Below are positions 1 to 11,667 of a stretch of 64,000 nucleotides of DNA, piece by piece. The translations under genes and the position numbers were made by a program. Within the stretch, counting starts at the first letter, position 1. The number at the start of each line of letters is the position of its first letter. The stretch comes from Isoetes taiwanensis (lineage: Eukaryota; Streptophyta; Lycopodiopsida; Isoetales; Isoetaceae): the NCBI GenBank assembly GCA_021234155.1, contig JAJEKV010000001.1, positions 24,169,189-24,233,188 on the forward strand. The letters run 5' to 3'. The notes under the pieces are model-generated. The model saw only the letters and a list, made by a program, of their open reading frames with translations. It made no database searches and was not told the DNA's origin.

Positions 1-129
1 GTACTTGTTTTAACTATGGCTATTTTTTATTTTTTTAAAAGAAATCTCTCTTCATAAAATTCGCCGCAAAAATTGCCTAGACCCCGTAAAAAATCGCCAT
101 TTGGCTAAGAATAGCCGCTAATTTTTTCC
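1..129. other. 3' end of an unidentified insertion in Copia pol
   Basis: AT-rich DNA directly before Copia sequence that resumes at 130. It matches 37558-37680, where the same insert ends at the same place in a second Copia copy. Its left end lies outside the window. No coding potential or terminal structure is visible. Confidence 0.6.
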
Positions 130-671
130 ATGAAAGCAAGGAAAATAATTGTTAGCCGAGATGTTTCTTTTGATGAGGGACAAGTTTACAAAGTATTATC
201 TAGACCTATAAAGTTGCCTGAAAATGTTAAGTTGATTGAGCAGAATACTAGGGCTGTATCTACTAATAAAGTCAATGAGGTTGATGCAGATGATGATGAT
301 GAGACTGAGGCTGAAACACAAACAGAATTTCAAGAAGAAATTGAAGACTCCTTAGGGGGTAATGAAGAAGAATCAATGGACACAAGTCAAGTTGAGAGAT
401 CAGTACCTATAGTTCAACAACAACCTCAAGAAAAGAAAAGAAGAATGACAGAAGTGCAAAAACTTCAAGCAGGTTTAAAATTTGAGACTAAGATGCATGG
501 TCGTGATGAAGCTGGAAGGAGTAGGAGATTTCAAGATGAAAAGGAGCATGAGGTAAACAATATTTTTGAAATTTTGATGCATCTAAATCCCGGTGCCAAA
601 AACCTTGGATGATGTTCTAGTCTCAAATGACAAAGAGCAAAGGGCTAAATGCTATGAAAGAAGAAATGGAT
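130..671 (+). pseudogene. Copia pol fragment (integrase C-terminus to RT linker)
   Basis: The open frame 130-612 is nearly identical to 6857-7330 of the full Copia element: the integrase C-terminal part (KIIVSRDVSFDEGQVYK), then the acidic linker (DADDDDETEAE) that precedes the reverse transcriptase. This copy has one more A near 224 than the copies at 6944 and 55144, so the frame stays open here but stops there. The fragment breaks off near 671, inside the segment that in the full copy leads into RT; about 48 bp of Copia sequence are missing when it resumes at 2328. It is a broken piece of a polyprotein, not a gene. Confidence 0.9.
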
Positions 672-2327
672 AATTTTTCACATGCTAAATGTTGATCCAA
701 TGTCTCTTCTCTCTAGTTGTCCTTGGGAGGCTTAGCACCGGAAGCTGAATCGGATGTTTCTGTCGACCTTATCTCGCCTGAGAAACCTGGGCGCTATGTT
801 TCATATTGGCGGTTGATGTCACCATATGGTCAAAAGTTTGGTCATCGTGGTTCGGGCAATGATTGGTCCGAATCGCCAGCCAAAAGCAATTTTATTTTAA
901 TCGTTGATTTTATTAAGGTTCTGCCTTCTGCTTTGTCATAAACAGGTGGTTTCAAAAGTTAACCAAGAACAGGAGGATATGAATTCAGGCAATGGGTATG
1001 TGCTCTCTGTAATTTTGCACATGAACAGGGCGGATAATCCTTCCAGAGCAGAGGTTTTGTGGATCACATGGAGACCGCTGTCTCAACACGGCTTGTTGCA
1101 ACAGGAGTTTTTGTTGCAACAGGAGTTTCTTCTGCAAGTTCTTTCAGGCTCTGCTATTTGCTTGTAATTCCTCTCCGACTCTGCTATTACTCTCATAATC
1201 AGGCGTTGGAGCGAGCATACCGTGAAGGCTTTCCGTCCGCCGAAATTTGTGGCAATGAAGGGATTTCTTATTTAAGAAGCCACACATCTCGGGTCCGAAA
1301 GTAGAATTCGGTGGAAGTGGAAGTGAAAGGCCTTTCTTACGTAAAAGCTCAATATCTTTTCCTTCTCCCTATTTGCAATCCCCGTAAAAGGTCCGCAGTC
1401 CTTTGGGTGCCATCTTCTTTGACAAAGGTGTATCGAAATTAGGTTATTTGTATTTGCACCTGCGGTTGTTTGGTTTTCATTCCTCGGCGGTTTCTCCAGT
1501 GGGCCTTTATTTGCGAGAATGCTAGAGCAAGACTGTTCATCCTGGTTTTTCCTTTCTTCTACTACTAGTTGAAACAATGTCCTTTGGACGGCTTGAATTG
1601 CTTGCCTTTTTGTAATATATGGTAATGCAAAATGCTAGAAGATGCTTTTAAAGAAAATAAAGTTGTTTCAGGGGCAGAGATTTCATGAAATGCAGGGTAA
1701 TGCATTTGAGATAAAGGCTTCACAAGCCCAAAGCATTTTAGCCTCTCTAATGCCCCACATGAAAGGTGAATCTATTTAACTATTTATGTAATGACTAACC
1801 TTCACATCTTTGAATACATGATACTTGTCATGTTGAAATAGGATATTTAATGAAATGGGATATTTGAAATTCATTGGGCAGTTGCCGCCAAGTTCAATGT
1901 TTTTATGTATCATATACATTTGCTACATGTTCTTTGTTCTCAATATTTAATGGTGATGTTGCCTCTATGAGATTGTGGTGCTGAAATAAGATATTTATAT
2001 CCATGCATTCTCTACATATCCTTTGTTCTTTGTTCTTACTATTTGATGGTCGATTTTTGCATAGCAAATCACCATATTCTTCTGAGCTTGTTTATTTTTT
2101 TTCAAGCACTTATGTACTTACATAAACAACCTTTATAATGTATATTTCTTGGCACTTACCTATGCTTGCTTTTAGTTAGGGCCGAAGGCCCAAAATTTTT
2201 TAATATAACAATCAACACACAACTACCATTAACATTATTAACACAAACCATTGCATTTAACACATTTAAATTAAAATCCCCTTAAACCCCTTTGGTTTGG
2301 GTGCATATTCACACTAAGTTACGTTAG
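672..2327 (+). mobile_element. 1.66-kb foreign insert in Copia, absent from the second copy
   Basis: Copia sequence stops at about 671 and resumes at about 2328 with roughly 48 bp lost, so this block replaced a short stretch of the element. The corresponding place in the second copy (about 38104-38220) has no insert. It contains an NBR1-like exon (717-848), then 1.4 kb in which I recognise no gene. No target duplication or terminal repeat is evident, so capture by repair or by an unidentified element are both possible. Confidence 0.6.
717..848 (+). pseudogene. NBR1: NBR1-like exon fragment (FW / Ig-like domain)
   Basis: The reading frame contains PGRYVSYWRLMSPYGQKF followed by GHR, closely resembling the conserved end of the NBR1 four-tryptophan (FW) domain, where plant and animal proteins have PGRYVSYWRM, SGQKFG and R. 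NBR1 is the selective-autophagy receptor; the FW domain is an Ig-like fold. The block begins right after a pyrimidine tract and AG at 715-716, which looks like a 3' splice site, so it is probably a captured exon. After GHR the frame departs from the family (no WVLIQV). Other FW-domain proteins (ILRUN-like) are an alternative source. Confidence 0.65.
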
Positions 2328-3783
2328 GAAGAATATAGTAGGAAATAAATGGATTTTCAGAATCAAAACTGGAGCAGATGGCAAATCACCTAAATACAAA
2401 GCTAGGCTGGTTGCTCAAGGTTTCTCACAAAAAAGGGGTCAGGATTTTGATGAAACATTTTCTCCTTTAGTTAAAATGAATAGTGTCAGAATGCTATTGG
2501 CTTTGGCAAATGCATGGAATCTGGAAGTGCATCACATGGACGTAAAACCGCTTAAATGCAAAATTAGATGAGGAAATTTTCATGAAACAAGCACGGGGAT
2601 TTGAACAAGGGGAAGATAAGGTTTGGAAATTGAAAAGGGCAGTTTTATGGGGTGAGACAGTCTCTCGAGAATGGTACAAATGCATGGACTCTTATCCATT
2701 GAACAGGGGATTTGTTAAGTTTTTGAATGATGGGAATTTATATAAATTTGAATGTCAAGATGGCTGGTGCATTAAAGCTTTATATGTTGATGACAACATT
2801 ATGGTGGCCAAAGGTACAAAATGTTTGTTGATGTGCAAAAAGTTGTTGAAAAGCAGATTTGAAATGTCAGACCTTGGAGAACTGACCAAGTTTTTAGGAA
2901 TTGAGGTGTCAAGAAACAGGGATGAATGTACCATTATTCTAACTCAAAAGGAGCAGATCAGAGGTATGCTTGAGAAATTTAAAATGAAAGAGTGTAATAT
3001 TAGTAAAACTCCTGTTGTGCCAGGATGCAAGCTTTCTCTTGACATGTGTCCTAAAAATGATGAAGAAAGGAAAATTATGGAGAAGATTCCTTATAGGTCC
3101 TTGACAGGATGCTTGGCCTATGTTGCTAATTGCACAAGGCCAGATATTGCTCATAGTGTAAACATGCTCAGTAGATATAACAATGATCCAGGGAAAGATC
3201 ATTGGATTGCTGCAAAAACGGTTCTCGAGATATTTAAAAGGCACTATGGATATGGGAATTTCATACAATTCAAAAAACTTAATATTGATCGCTTTTTGTG
3301 ATCTTGATCAAGGGAGATTTGGATGCAAGGAAGTCTACATCGGGGGTACCTTATGATGCTTGGAGGAGGTCTTGTAGCTTGGAAATGCAAAAAACAATCA
3401 TCCATAGCATTGTCAACTGCAGAAGCTGAGTATGCCTCAGCCACATTATGTGCAAAAGAACTAATATGGGAAAGGAGGTTAATTCTAGAACTTGGAGTTG
3501 AGAAACCAAATTCTAGTGAGATGCTATGTGACAGCACAAGCTGCATAGCCATGACTAAAAATCCAGTAATGCATGAAAGGTCGAAGCATATAGAATTAGA
3601 GATGCCTTTCATTAGGGATGCTGTGTGCAAAGGGTTGATTCAGGTTAATTATATTAGTACAGATAAACATGTGGCAGATATTTTGACAAAGGTTCTGGCA
3701 GAGAAAAGGTTCACTGAGCTCACGAAACAAATCATGCATACAGATTCAGATATGACATAAGGGGATATGACATGAAGGGGAAG
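2328..3783 (+). pseudogene. Copia pol fragment (RT and RNase H)
   Basis: Continues the fragment that broke at 671. The RT part has KARLVAQGFSQKRG and FDETFSPLVK near 2400-2475 and the catalytic YVDD box near 2786. The frame then runs 2582-3301. After a shift the RNase H part (3323-3760) has SSIALSTAEAEYAS and KHIELEMPFIRDAV. The end, with its purine-rich tract, abuts the LTR at 3784. Frameshifts near 2560 and 3300 and the upstream insert make it non-functional. It is the upstream partner of a head-to-tail Copia array sharing the LTR that follows. Confidence 0.9.
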
Positions 3784-4553
3784 TGTTGAAAATGTGAGTC
3801 ATGTCATATTATAAGGAATGATTCAAGTTGTTGCAGTCAACTAAATCTTCAATGAAGCTTATACACATGTAGATGGAAGCTACAACATCAAAGAGCATCA
3901 TTAGCATCATTACAAAGCTTAAGGCTATGGAAGTTGGAAAAATGTTAATGGTAAGAGTGTTAAACATTGAAGGAGTAAGTTATATTAAATATTCAAAGGT
4001 TGAGCTCGAATATTGTGTTGAGGGAAACGCATGTGGGATATTTCGAATGAACAAATTGCTGGAAAAAGAAAGTTAATCCCAAGCAATGCTTAACCACGGA
4101 CCGTACTATTATAAGGTGGAGCAGAGCTTTGAAGAAGTATTCGGGTCTAAGGATAATGAGATCCGTCTCATATGTGATCGATTGAATTCGGTCAACATTG
4201 CTCTGAGGAACTTCGGTCAATCTCTCTCTTTCTGATCCAAACTTTGCTACAATAGTAGATGTTGAAATTTTAATGGTCAGAAAAATATAATCTAGGGGAA
4301 GTTGTCTAGTGTGAGTTCTTGTTGTTGAAGATCGAGTTGCAAGGAATTATTGACCATAATGTGGCTTCCTTTGCAAGGGAGAAGAACTTGATCTAGATGT
4401 TGAAGTTAATTTGAAGTTGTTAAAGTTTTGATTGCATGCTTAAGATTGAATGATCTTCAAATCTTGCTTCATAAGTGTGTAATATTTCTTTTTGAAGTCA
4501 AAAGACATATTTGCTAAGGATTTAGTTGATTCAGTGGGTGTCTCATTCCAACA
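3784..4553 (+). repeat. Copia LTR (5' LTR of copy A)
   Basis: Starts TGTTGAAAATGTGAGTC and ends CATTCCAACA, directly before the primer-binding site. Compared with the LTR at 8888 it lacks about 27 bp after position 3955. The left LTR of the second array (39495) appears to lack the same stretch, while both right LTRs keep it. That ties the two arrays to one ancestral insertion. Confidence 0.92.
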
Positions 4554-4554
4554 G

Positions 4555-4566
4555 TGGTATCAGAGC
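4555..4566 (+). promoter_or_regulatory. Primer-binding site, initiator tRNA-Met
   Basis: TGGTATCAGAGC, one base after the LTR end, is the standard complement of the 3' end of plant initiator tRNA-Met used to prime minus-strand DNA synthesis in Copia elements. Confidence 0.93.
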
Positions 4567-4587
4567 CAATAAATCCAGAAGAGCAAG

Positions 4588-7500
4588 ATGTCTACTCGAT
4601 TTGGAGCTAACCTTCTAAACTCCATAGAGGTCTTCAAAGGAGAAACAGGTTTCCAGGTTTGGAAACAAGGCATTCAAGAGGTGTTAGAATTTGAAAAATT
4701 GTGGTACTTGATTGATCCTAATGTGGTGAATACAGCAGTAGTAGTATCTGGAGGAGAAGAATCAAGCACTTCAGCCTCTGTTGTAGGTGGTGGAGCTGGA
4801 ACTGCTTCAAGTGGTGGAGCTGGAACTGCTTCTGGAACTAATGCAGCAAGAAGAGTTCCTCCATTGGTCAGCGTGGATGAGAAGGCAAGAATTATGGAAG
4901 CTCAATCCATAATATGTCAAAAAGTGGGGACAACTATTAAGCTAAAACTCAGAGGTAAGTCTCCTGCAGAAATGTGGAAATTCATGTTAGACAATTATGA
5001 GCAAAAATCCTCTTCTCAAATAGATGTGTTGGAAAAACAGTTGAGAAAGTTAAAATTGTATGAGAAAGATAATATTGCTGAATTTCTGGAAAATTTTGAA
5101 TCAATAATTGCTGACTTAGAAGGAGCTGGAGTTGTGTTAAATGAGGATTATCAACTTTTAGCCATTTCTAGAACAGTCTCCCATAATACACAGTTAGCTA
5201 CCTTGTTAAGAAATGTGGCTAAGTCAAAAGAACATGCAATTAGAATGATCAGAACAGAATTTGAGCAGACCAAAGGAGATGATGAAGAGGCTATGTTTGT
5301 CAAACAGAAAAAGGGCAAGAAAGTGTTTAGTAGAAAACAAATTGGTCCATGCTTTAACTGTGACAGTTATGGTCATCTTAAAATAAATTGCCCTAAGCTT
5401 GGAAAGGAAGTTGTTTGCTATAACTGTGAGGGCAAAGGTCACATAGCAACCAATTGCTCAAGTCCAAAACGAGGGAAAGGAAAAAAGTTTGAAGGTAAAA
5501 AAGGTGGAGGGTACAAGGCTAAGCCTAGCCTTAATATTGCTCGAGAAGCAGACCAAGAAGAAGATGAGCAGGATGAAGACATTGAGGTAAATATGTCTAA
5601 GGCTTGTTCTAAGATTAATAAAAAATTTGACACTGATGCTCTTATCTTAGATTCAGGAGCTGAGAGATCCGTGACAGGAAGTTCAAGAATGCTAAAAAAA
5701 TGTGAGAGAAAAGAAGGAGGACATGTACAGTTTGGGAATGGGGAATTGAGAAGAATTGAGAGTGCTGGTGTTCTGGAGTTGTTTGACCTAGAAGGGAAAG
5801 CTGTAGGGTTAAAAAAAATGTGTTGTGCATACCAGGATTAATAAGAAATCTTATTTCAATATGCCAGTTGGTTGATCTTGGCTATAAGGTTGTGTTTGAA
5901 AAACTCCATTGTAATATTTTTCTTGGAAATAAAAAAATGTTTGTGGGGAAAAGAGTTGGGAATTTATATGGATTAAGCAGACAACATTTGATTTCCAGTA
6001 TTAATTTGCTGACTTATCCATCTCCTCAAAATCGCATGAAAGATTATGTCATGTTAATCCTGCTACAATAGAGGTATTAAACAAGGAAGGATTCATTAAT
6101 ACCAGCACAAACCAATCTGAAAAACAAGTATGCATGGGATGTATGCTTGGCAAACACAAATGCATTGCCTTTTAAGAAAAAAAGGTGCAAGAGCAAAAGG
6201 CATTTTGGATTTGGTGCATACTTGATTTGTGTGGACCACTCAATGTTGTTAGTTTGAGTGGAAAGAGGTACTTCATGACCTTAATAGATGATTTCGAGTA
6301 AAGAAAAGTAATTAAAACTAAGGATGCAAAGATTTGAAAAAGTTTAAACAATTTGTTAGTGAGATGGAGACCGAAACAGGAAGAAGGATCAAATGTTTGA
6401 GGTCTGACAGAGGAGGTGAATTCCTATCAGGTGAATTTAAGAGGTTTTGCAAAAATAAGGGCATTAAAAGGCAACTCACTTGTAGTCATTCCCCACAACA
6501 GAATGGTGTAGCTGAGAGGAAGAATAGAACAATTTTAAATGTTGTTAGAAGCATGTTAAAAAAATCAATTTTCATAGTCCAGTCTCCGCCAAATTTTTTT
6601 ATGGGAAGAGGCGCTCAAACTCAAACCGTTTGACCATTAAAGAAACATGTTGTCATCTACTAGTACACATGGTGGAATTCCTGATATGCTTTGGTCAGGA
6701 AAGAAACCAAATTATGAAAATTTGAGAGTGTATGGATGCTTAGCATTTGTTAATATACCAAAAGAAAACAGAAAGAAGCTAGATGACAGGGCTCTAATTA
6801 CATATCTAGTAGGGTATGATAGTCAGTCCAAAGCTTATAGGCTATATGATCCTAAAGCAAGGAAAATAATTGTTAGCCGAGATGTTTCTTTTGATGAGGG
6901 ACAAGTTTACAAAGTATTATCTAGACCTATAAAGTTGCCTGAAATGTTAAGTTGATTGAGCAGAATACTAGGGCTGTATCTACTAATAAAGTCAATGAGG
7001 TTGATGCAGATGATGATGATGAGACTGAGGCTGAAACACAAACAGAATTTCAAGAAGAAATTGAAGACTCCTTAGGGGGTAATGAAAAAGAATCAATGGA
7101 CACAAGTCAAGTTGAGAGATCAGTACCTATAGTTCAACAACAACCTCAAGAAAAGAAAAGAAGAATGACAGAAGTGCAAAAACTTCAAGCAGGTTTAAAA
7201 TTTGAGACTAAGATGCATGGTCGTGATGAAGCTGGAAGGAGTAGGAGATTTCAAGATGAAAAGGAGCATGAGGTAAACAATATTTTTGAAATTTTGATGC
7301 ATCTAAATCCTGAAGTGCCAAAAACCTTGGATGATGTTCTAGTCTCAAATGACAAAGAGCAGTGGCTAAATGCTATGAAAGAAGAAATGGACTCTTTTGT
7401 CAGAACTGACACCTTTGAAACAGTTGACACACCAGAAGGGAAGAATATAGTAGGAAATAAATGGATTTTCAGAATCAAAACTGGAGCAGATGGCAAATTA

Positions 7501-8864
7501 CCTAAATACAAAGCTAGGCTGGTTGCTCAAGGTTTCTCACAAAAAAGGGGTCAGGATTTTGATGAAACATTTTCTCCTTTAGTTAAAATGAATAGTGTCA
7601 GAATGCTATTGGCTTTGGCAAATGCATGGAATCTGGAAGTGCATCACATGGACGTAAAAACTGCTTTAGATGAGGAAATTTTCATGAAACAAGCACCAGG
7701 ATTTGAACAAGGGGAAGATAAGGTTTGGAAATTGAAAAGGGCAGTTTATGGGCTGAGACAGTCTCCCAGAGAATGGTACAAATGCATGGACTCTTATCTG
7801 ATTGAACAGGGATTTGTTAAGTTTTTGAATGATGGGAATTTATATAAATTTGAATGTCAAGATGGTTGGTGCATTAAAGCTTTATATGTTGATGACAACA
7901 TTATGGTGGCCAAAGGTACAAAATGTTTGTTGATGTGCAAAAAGTTGTTGAAAAGCAGATTTGAAATGTCGACCTTGAGAACCCGACCAAGTTTTAGGAA
8001 TTGAGGTGTCAAGAAACAGGGGATGAAGGTACCATTATTCTAACTCAAAAAGGAGCGGTCGGAGGTATGCTTGAGAAATTTAAAATGAAAGAGTGTAATA
8101 TTAGTAAAACTCCTGTTGTGCCAGGATGCAAGCTTTCTCTTGACATGTGTCCTAAAAATGATGAAGAAAGGAAAATTATGGAGAAGATTCCTTATAGGTC
8201 CTTGACAGGATGCTTGGCCTATGTTGCTAATTGCACAAGGCGGATATTGCTCATAGTGTAAACATGCTCAGTAGATATAACAATGATCCGTGGAAAGATC
8301 ATTGGATTGCTTTATAAAACGTGTTCGAGATATTTAAAAGGCACTATGGATATGGGAATTTCATACAATTCAAAAAACTTAATATTGACTGCTTTTTGTG
8401 ATGCTGACTGAGCAGGAGATTTGGATGCAAGGAAGTCTACATCAGGGTACCTTATGATGCTTGGAGGAGGTCTTGTAGCTTGGAAATGCAAAAAACAATC
8501 ATCCATAGCATTGTCAACTGTAGAAGCTGAGTATGCCTCAGCCACATTATGTGCAAAAGAACTAATATGGGAAAGGAGGTTAATTCTAGAACTTGGAGTT
8601 GAGCAACCAAATTCTAGTGTGAGATGCTATGTGACAAACACAAGTCGCATAGCCATGACTAAAAATCCAGTAATGCATGAAAGGTCGAAGCATATAGAAT
8701 TAGAGATGCATTTCATTAGGGATGCTGTGTGCAAAGGGTTGATTCAGGTTAATTATATTAGTACAGATAAACATGTGGCAGATATTTTGACAAAGGTTCT
8801 GGCAGAGAAAAGGTTCACTGAGCTCACGAAACAAATCATGCATACAGATTCAGATATGACATAA
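4588..8864 (+). pseudogene. Copia gag-pol polyprotein, frameshifted
   Basis: Gag starts at 4588 (MSTRFGANLLNSIEVFKGE) and holds two CCHC zinc knuckles at 5350-5391 (CFNCDSYGHLKINC) and 5416-5457 (CYNCEGKGHIATNC). The protease active site DSG is at 5650-5658. The integrase core shows SDRGGEF with Asp at 6406 and Glu at 6514 (GVAERKN). RT has KARLVAQGFSQ, the motif-A region HHMDVKTAL and YVDD at 7885-7896; RNase H covers 8421-8864. The polyprotein is broken near 5830, 6070, 6330, 6640, 6950, 8000 and 8265 by small indels, most of them 1-2 bases. Several lie in homopolymers, so some may be sequencing errors rather than real decay. No intact single frame exists as read. Confidence 0.92.
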
Positions 8865-8878
8865 GGGGATATGACATG

Positions 8879-8887
8879 AAGGGGAAG
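8879..8887 (+). promoter_or_regulatory. Polypurine tract of Copia copy A
   Basis: AAGGGGAAG immediately before the right LTR; this is the plus-strand primer region expected at this position. Confidence 0.85.
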
Positions 8888-9676
8888 TGTTGAAAATGTG
8901 AGTCATGTCATATTATAAGGAATGATTCAAGTTGTTGCAGTCAACTAAATCTTCAATGAAGCTTATACACATGTAGATGGAAGCTACAACATCAAAGAGC
9001 ATCATTAGCATCATTACAAAGCTTAAGGCTATGGAAGTTGGAAAAATGTTAATGGTAAGATTATGGTTAAAGATCTTAAAGGTTATAGTGTTAAACATTG
9101 AAGGAGTAAGTTATATTAAATATTCAAAGGTTGAGCTCGAATATTGTGTTGAGGGAAACGCATGTGGGATATTTCGAATGAACAAATTGCTGGAAAAAGA
9201 AAGTTAATCCGGCAATGCTTAACCGCCGGACTGTACTATTATAAGGTGGAGCAGAGCTTTGAAGAAGTATTCGGGTCTAAGGATAATGAGATCCGTCTCA
9301 TATGTGATCGATTGAATTCGGTCAACATTGCTACAGGAACTCGGTCAATCTCTCTGCTACAGTGAACTGCTACAATAGTAGATGTTGAAATTTTAATGGT
9401 CAGAAAAATATAATCTAGGGGAAGTTGTCTAGTGTGAGTTCTTGTTGTTGAAGATCGAGTTGCAAGGAATTATTGACCATAATGTGGCTTCCTTTGCAAG
9501 GGAGAAGAACTTGATCTAGATGTTGAAGTTAATTTGAAGTTGTTAAAGTTTTGATTGCATGCTTAAGATTGAATGATCTTCAAATCTTGCTTCATAAGTG
9601 TGTAATATTTCTTTTTGAAGTCAAAAGACATATTTGCTAAGGATTTAGTTGATTCAGTGGGTGTCTCATTCCAACA
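8888..9676 (+). repeat. Copia LTR (3' LTR of copy A)
   Basis: TGTTGAAAATG to CCAACA, 789 bp. The right flank starts CTTCAACGGAAG, in the middle of a GHTH-motif gene remnant. The second array ends in the same flank at 57862. Confidence 0.92.
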
Positions 9677-10436
9677 CTTCAACGGAAGTCTAAAGTGCAA
9701 AGTCTTCTTAACATATCCTAATCTGCATGGTGATCCGAACCTCACAATTACAATTCTTAACAAGGTTCTTTGTGAGCAGGAGCAGTTATCACCAATGCTC
9801 TACCTGCAACTTGACAACACTACCAGGGAGAACAAAAATCAAGCACTCTTTGCTTACTGTGCAGTGGAGCTAGAGATCTTCAAGAAAAATAGAGCTCGAA
9901 TACTTACTTGTAGGGCACACTCACGATCAAATAGACCAGATGTTCAGCAAGTTTTCGGTGCGTCTCAGAAGGAAGAAAACTATTTGTCTTCCCACTTTGG
10001 TTCGAATCATTGAAGACTCTTATATTCCAATGCCAGTGGTTGAGCTTCTAAAGGAGACTTCCGACTTTAGGGAATTTGTTTTCTCTCAAAGTGCAAACAG
10101 AGAACAAGCTGTGAACAAGCTGAATGATATTACGTTTCAACATCACATCAAGTTCTATTCAAAGAATGGAGAGAGCTTTTTGCAAGGAAAGAAGTACACC
10201 GCAACTAAAAAGTGGAGTCGGTAGAGGGATTGCGCTTCCTTAAATCTGTTCCAGACACTTGTTTGATGGAATGTGCTAAGCAATTTCCTCTAAAAAATCC
10301 AAAAGTGTCAAAGCAGCAGAAAAGTACCCCAATTAATTCCTTGAAAGCCATTGAAAATGGAATTTCCACGGGCTTTAAGTACTTCACTGAAGAAGACCAA
10401 ATTTGGTGGAGAGGCTTCTTTCTAGAACGATTGTGA
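9677..10436 (+). pseudogene. GHTH-motif (DUF7869-like) protein, C-terminal part
   Basis: Reading frames 9677-9890, 9893-10224 and 10212-10436 join into one protein-like stretch. Key features are LYLQLDNTTRENKN near 9800, then VGHTHDQIDQMFSKFSVR (GHTH at 9913-9924), then KFYSKNGES and an aromatic-rich end EEDQIWWRGFF before the stop at 10434. LDN...ENKN followed by GHTHxxID is a pattern I associate with a family of plant, algal and oomycete proteins (DUF7869) thought to resemble DDE-type nucleases; that link is from memory. Frameshifts occur near 9890 and 10210. The Copia LTR abuts it at 9676, so the N-terminal half is missing here. A second copy lies at 57862-58615. Confidence 0.6.
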
Positions 10437-11667
10437 TTCAGAACCTAGCTCTGAGGCATATGTCAAGCGCATACGCACCTGGTTGAACCGGAAGCTTCTT
10501 TCTAAACCCAGATCTCCTCCTGCTTTTCTCTAAAATGAGCCCCATTACCATAGTGTTTTCCGTCTTGCTAATCCAAGTGTAGTTGTTCATGGCAGCTTTA
10601 AGAGAGACTGATAGATGTAGTGCAGGCACTAGATCATGAAATTGCGCCATAGCCAAAAATGGAGAACTTGCAATTTATCTTAAACACACGCCTCCATATA
10701 TATTATAGCGAACACAACGCAAACAACAAGGATAATTTCCATTCGTTCGCAATGTTTGTCAGAATGGCTAGGGCCGCGACTGGCCGAAGGAATTACCCAT
10801 TGGTTTTCTATTTTTCCTAGCCGTCGATTCATAAATTAGAAGATCTAATGGTTGAGATGGAAAAAAGCTGGCGTGGCATGACACGTGGCATAACTAGAAT
10901 TGCAGCAAATCGATCGCTTCGGGTTAGGCAACCCTGCTAAAAAAAAAATTTAAAACCATTGCAGTTCCGACATCAAGGCTTTAGCAAGGGAAGGTAGTTT
11001 TAATTAATCAAGTAATATCATTATTGGCAGTATGACACATGTAAGGAATGAATATAACAATTAATATGCTTCAATACAATATTTGATAAAAACATAGGTG
11101 TTGAAGAGTTAGACAGAGCACTGGCTAAAGCAGCTCTGTATGGTCAGTTTTTATAGAGAAGGTTTAATGTTTACTCATAGAGGTGCATAAATGATTTCTC
11201 TTGTTCTTATATGTTGAATGGTCAACACAAGAATCTCACTACATCATTCCATATTGGCTATCAATTATTATTACTCGTTCTTCTCTAACTCTATTGCAAA
11301 TACATTAGTAAATTAGGGACAGCTAAAGCCTATTATGTCCTGAGGATCAAATCGTCACATATTAATGATAGAAAAGGCTTGACCTGAGCATTCATGAAGT
11401 TTGGTGAATTGTTTAAGATATAGAAAGCATTTTTTAAGGAAAATTTTGATTTCTTGAACCTTGCACCGAAAGAGTGTTGAACTTTGAGAGAAGTTTTATA
11501 CTGTATCCACATGAACTGGTGAAAGATGAATCGGATTGTGTGCGTATAATCAATTTACGTAGCAGGGCCCATATAATGTTTGCATGTCTAAATTAGCCTC
11601 TTATTGGATTGAATTTCTGTAAAAGGAAGCATATATATAGCAACGAATTTGGCATCATAATTTAAAT
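10437..11667. other. AT-rich non-coding stretch
   Basis: About 1.2 kb between the GHTH gene remnant and the CACTA end. No convincing coding frame, RNA gene or terminal repeat. It is conserved in the second copy (58616-59829), so it belonged to the locus before duplication. Confidence 0.5.

Larger units (their letters stand above)
3784..9676 (+). mobile_element. Full-length Ty1/Copia retrotransposon, copy A
   Basis: Two LTRs of 770 and 789 bp, both TGTTGAAAATG...CCAACA, enclose an initiator-Met primer site, gag-pol and a purine tract. Domain order is gag, zinc knuckles, protease, integrase, RT, RNase H; integrase before RT defines Copia. The left LTR is also the right LTR of the fragment ending at 3783, so this is an LTR-internal-LTR-internal-LTR array, of the kind unequal recombination produces. 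No target duplication can be tested because the left neighbour is Copia. The left LTR lacks about 27 bp present at 9060-9088. Confidence 0.92.
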
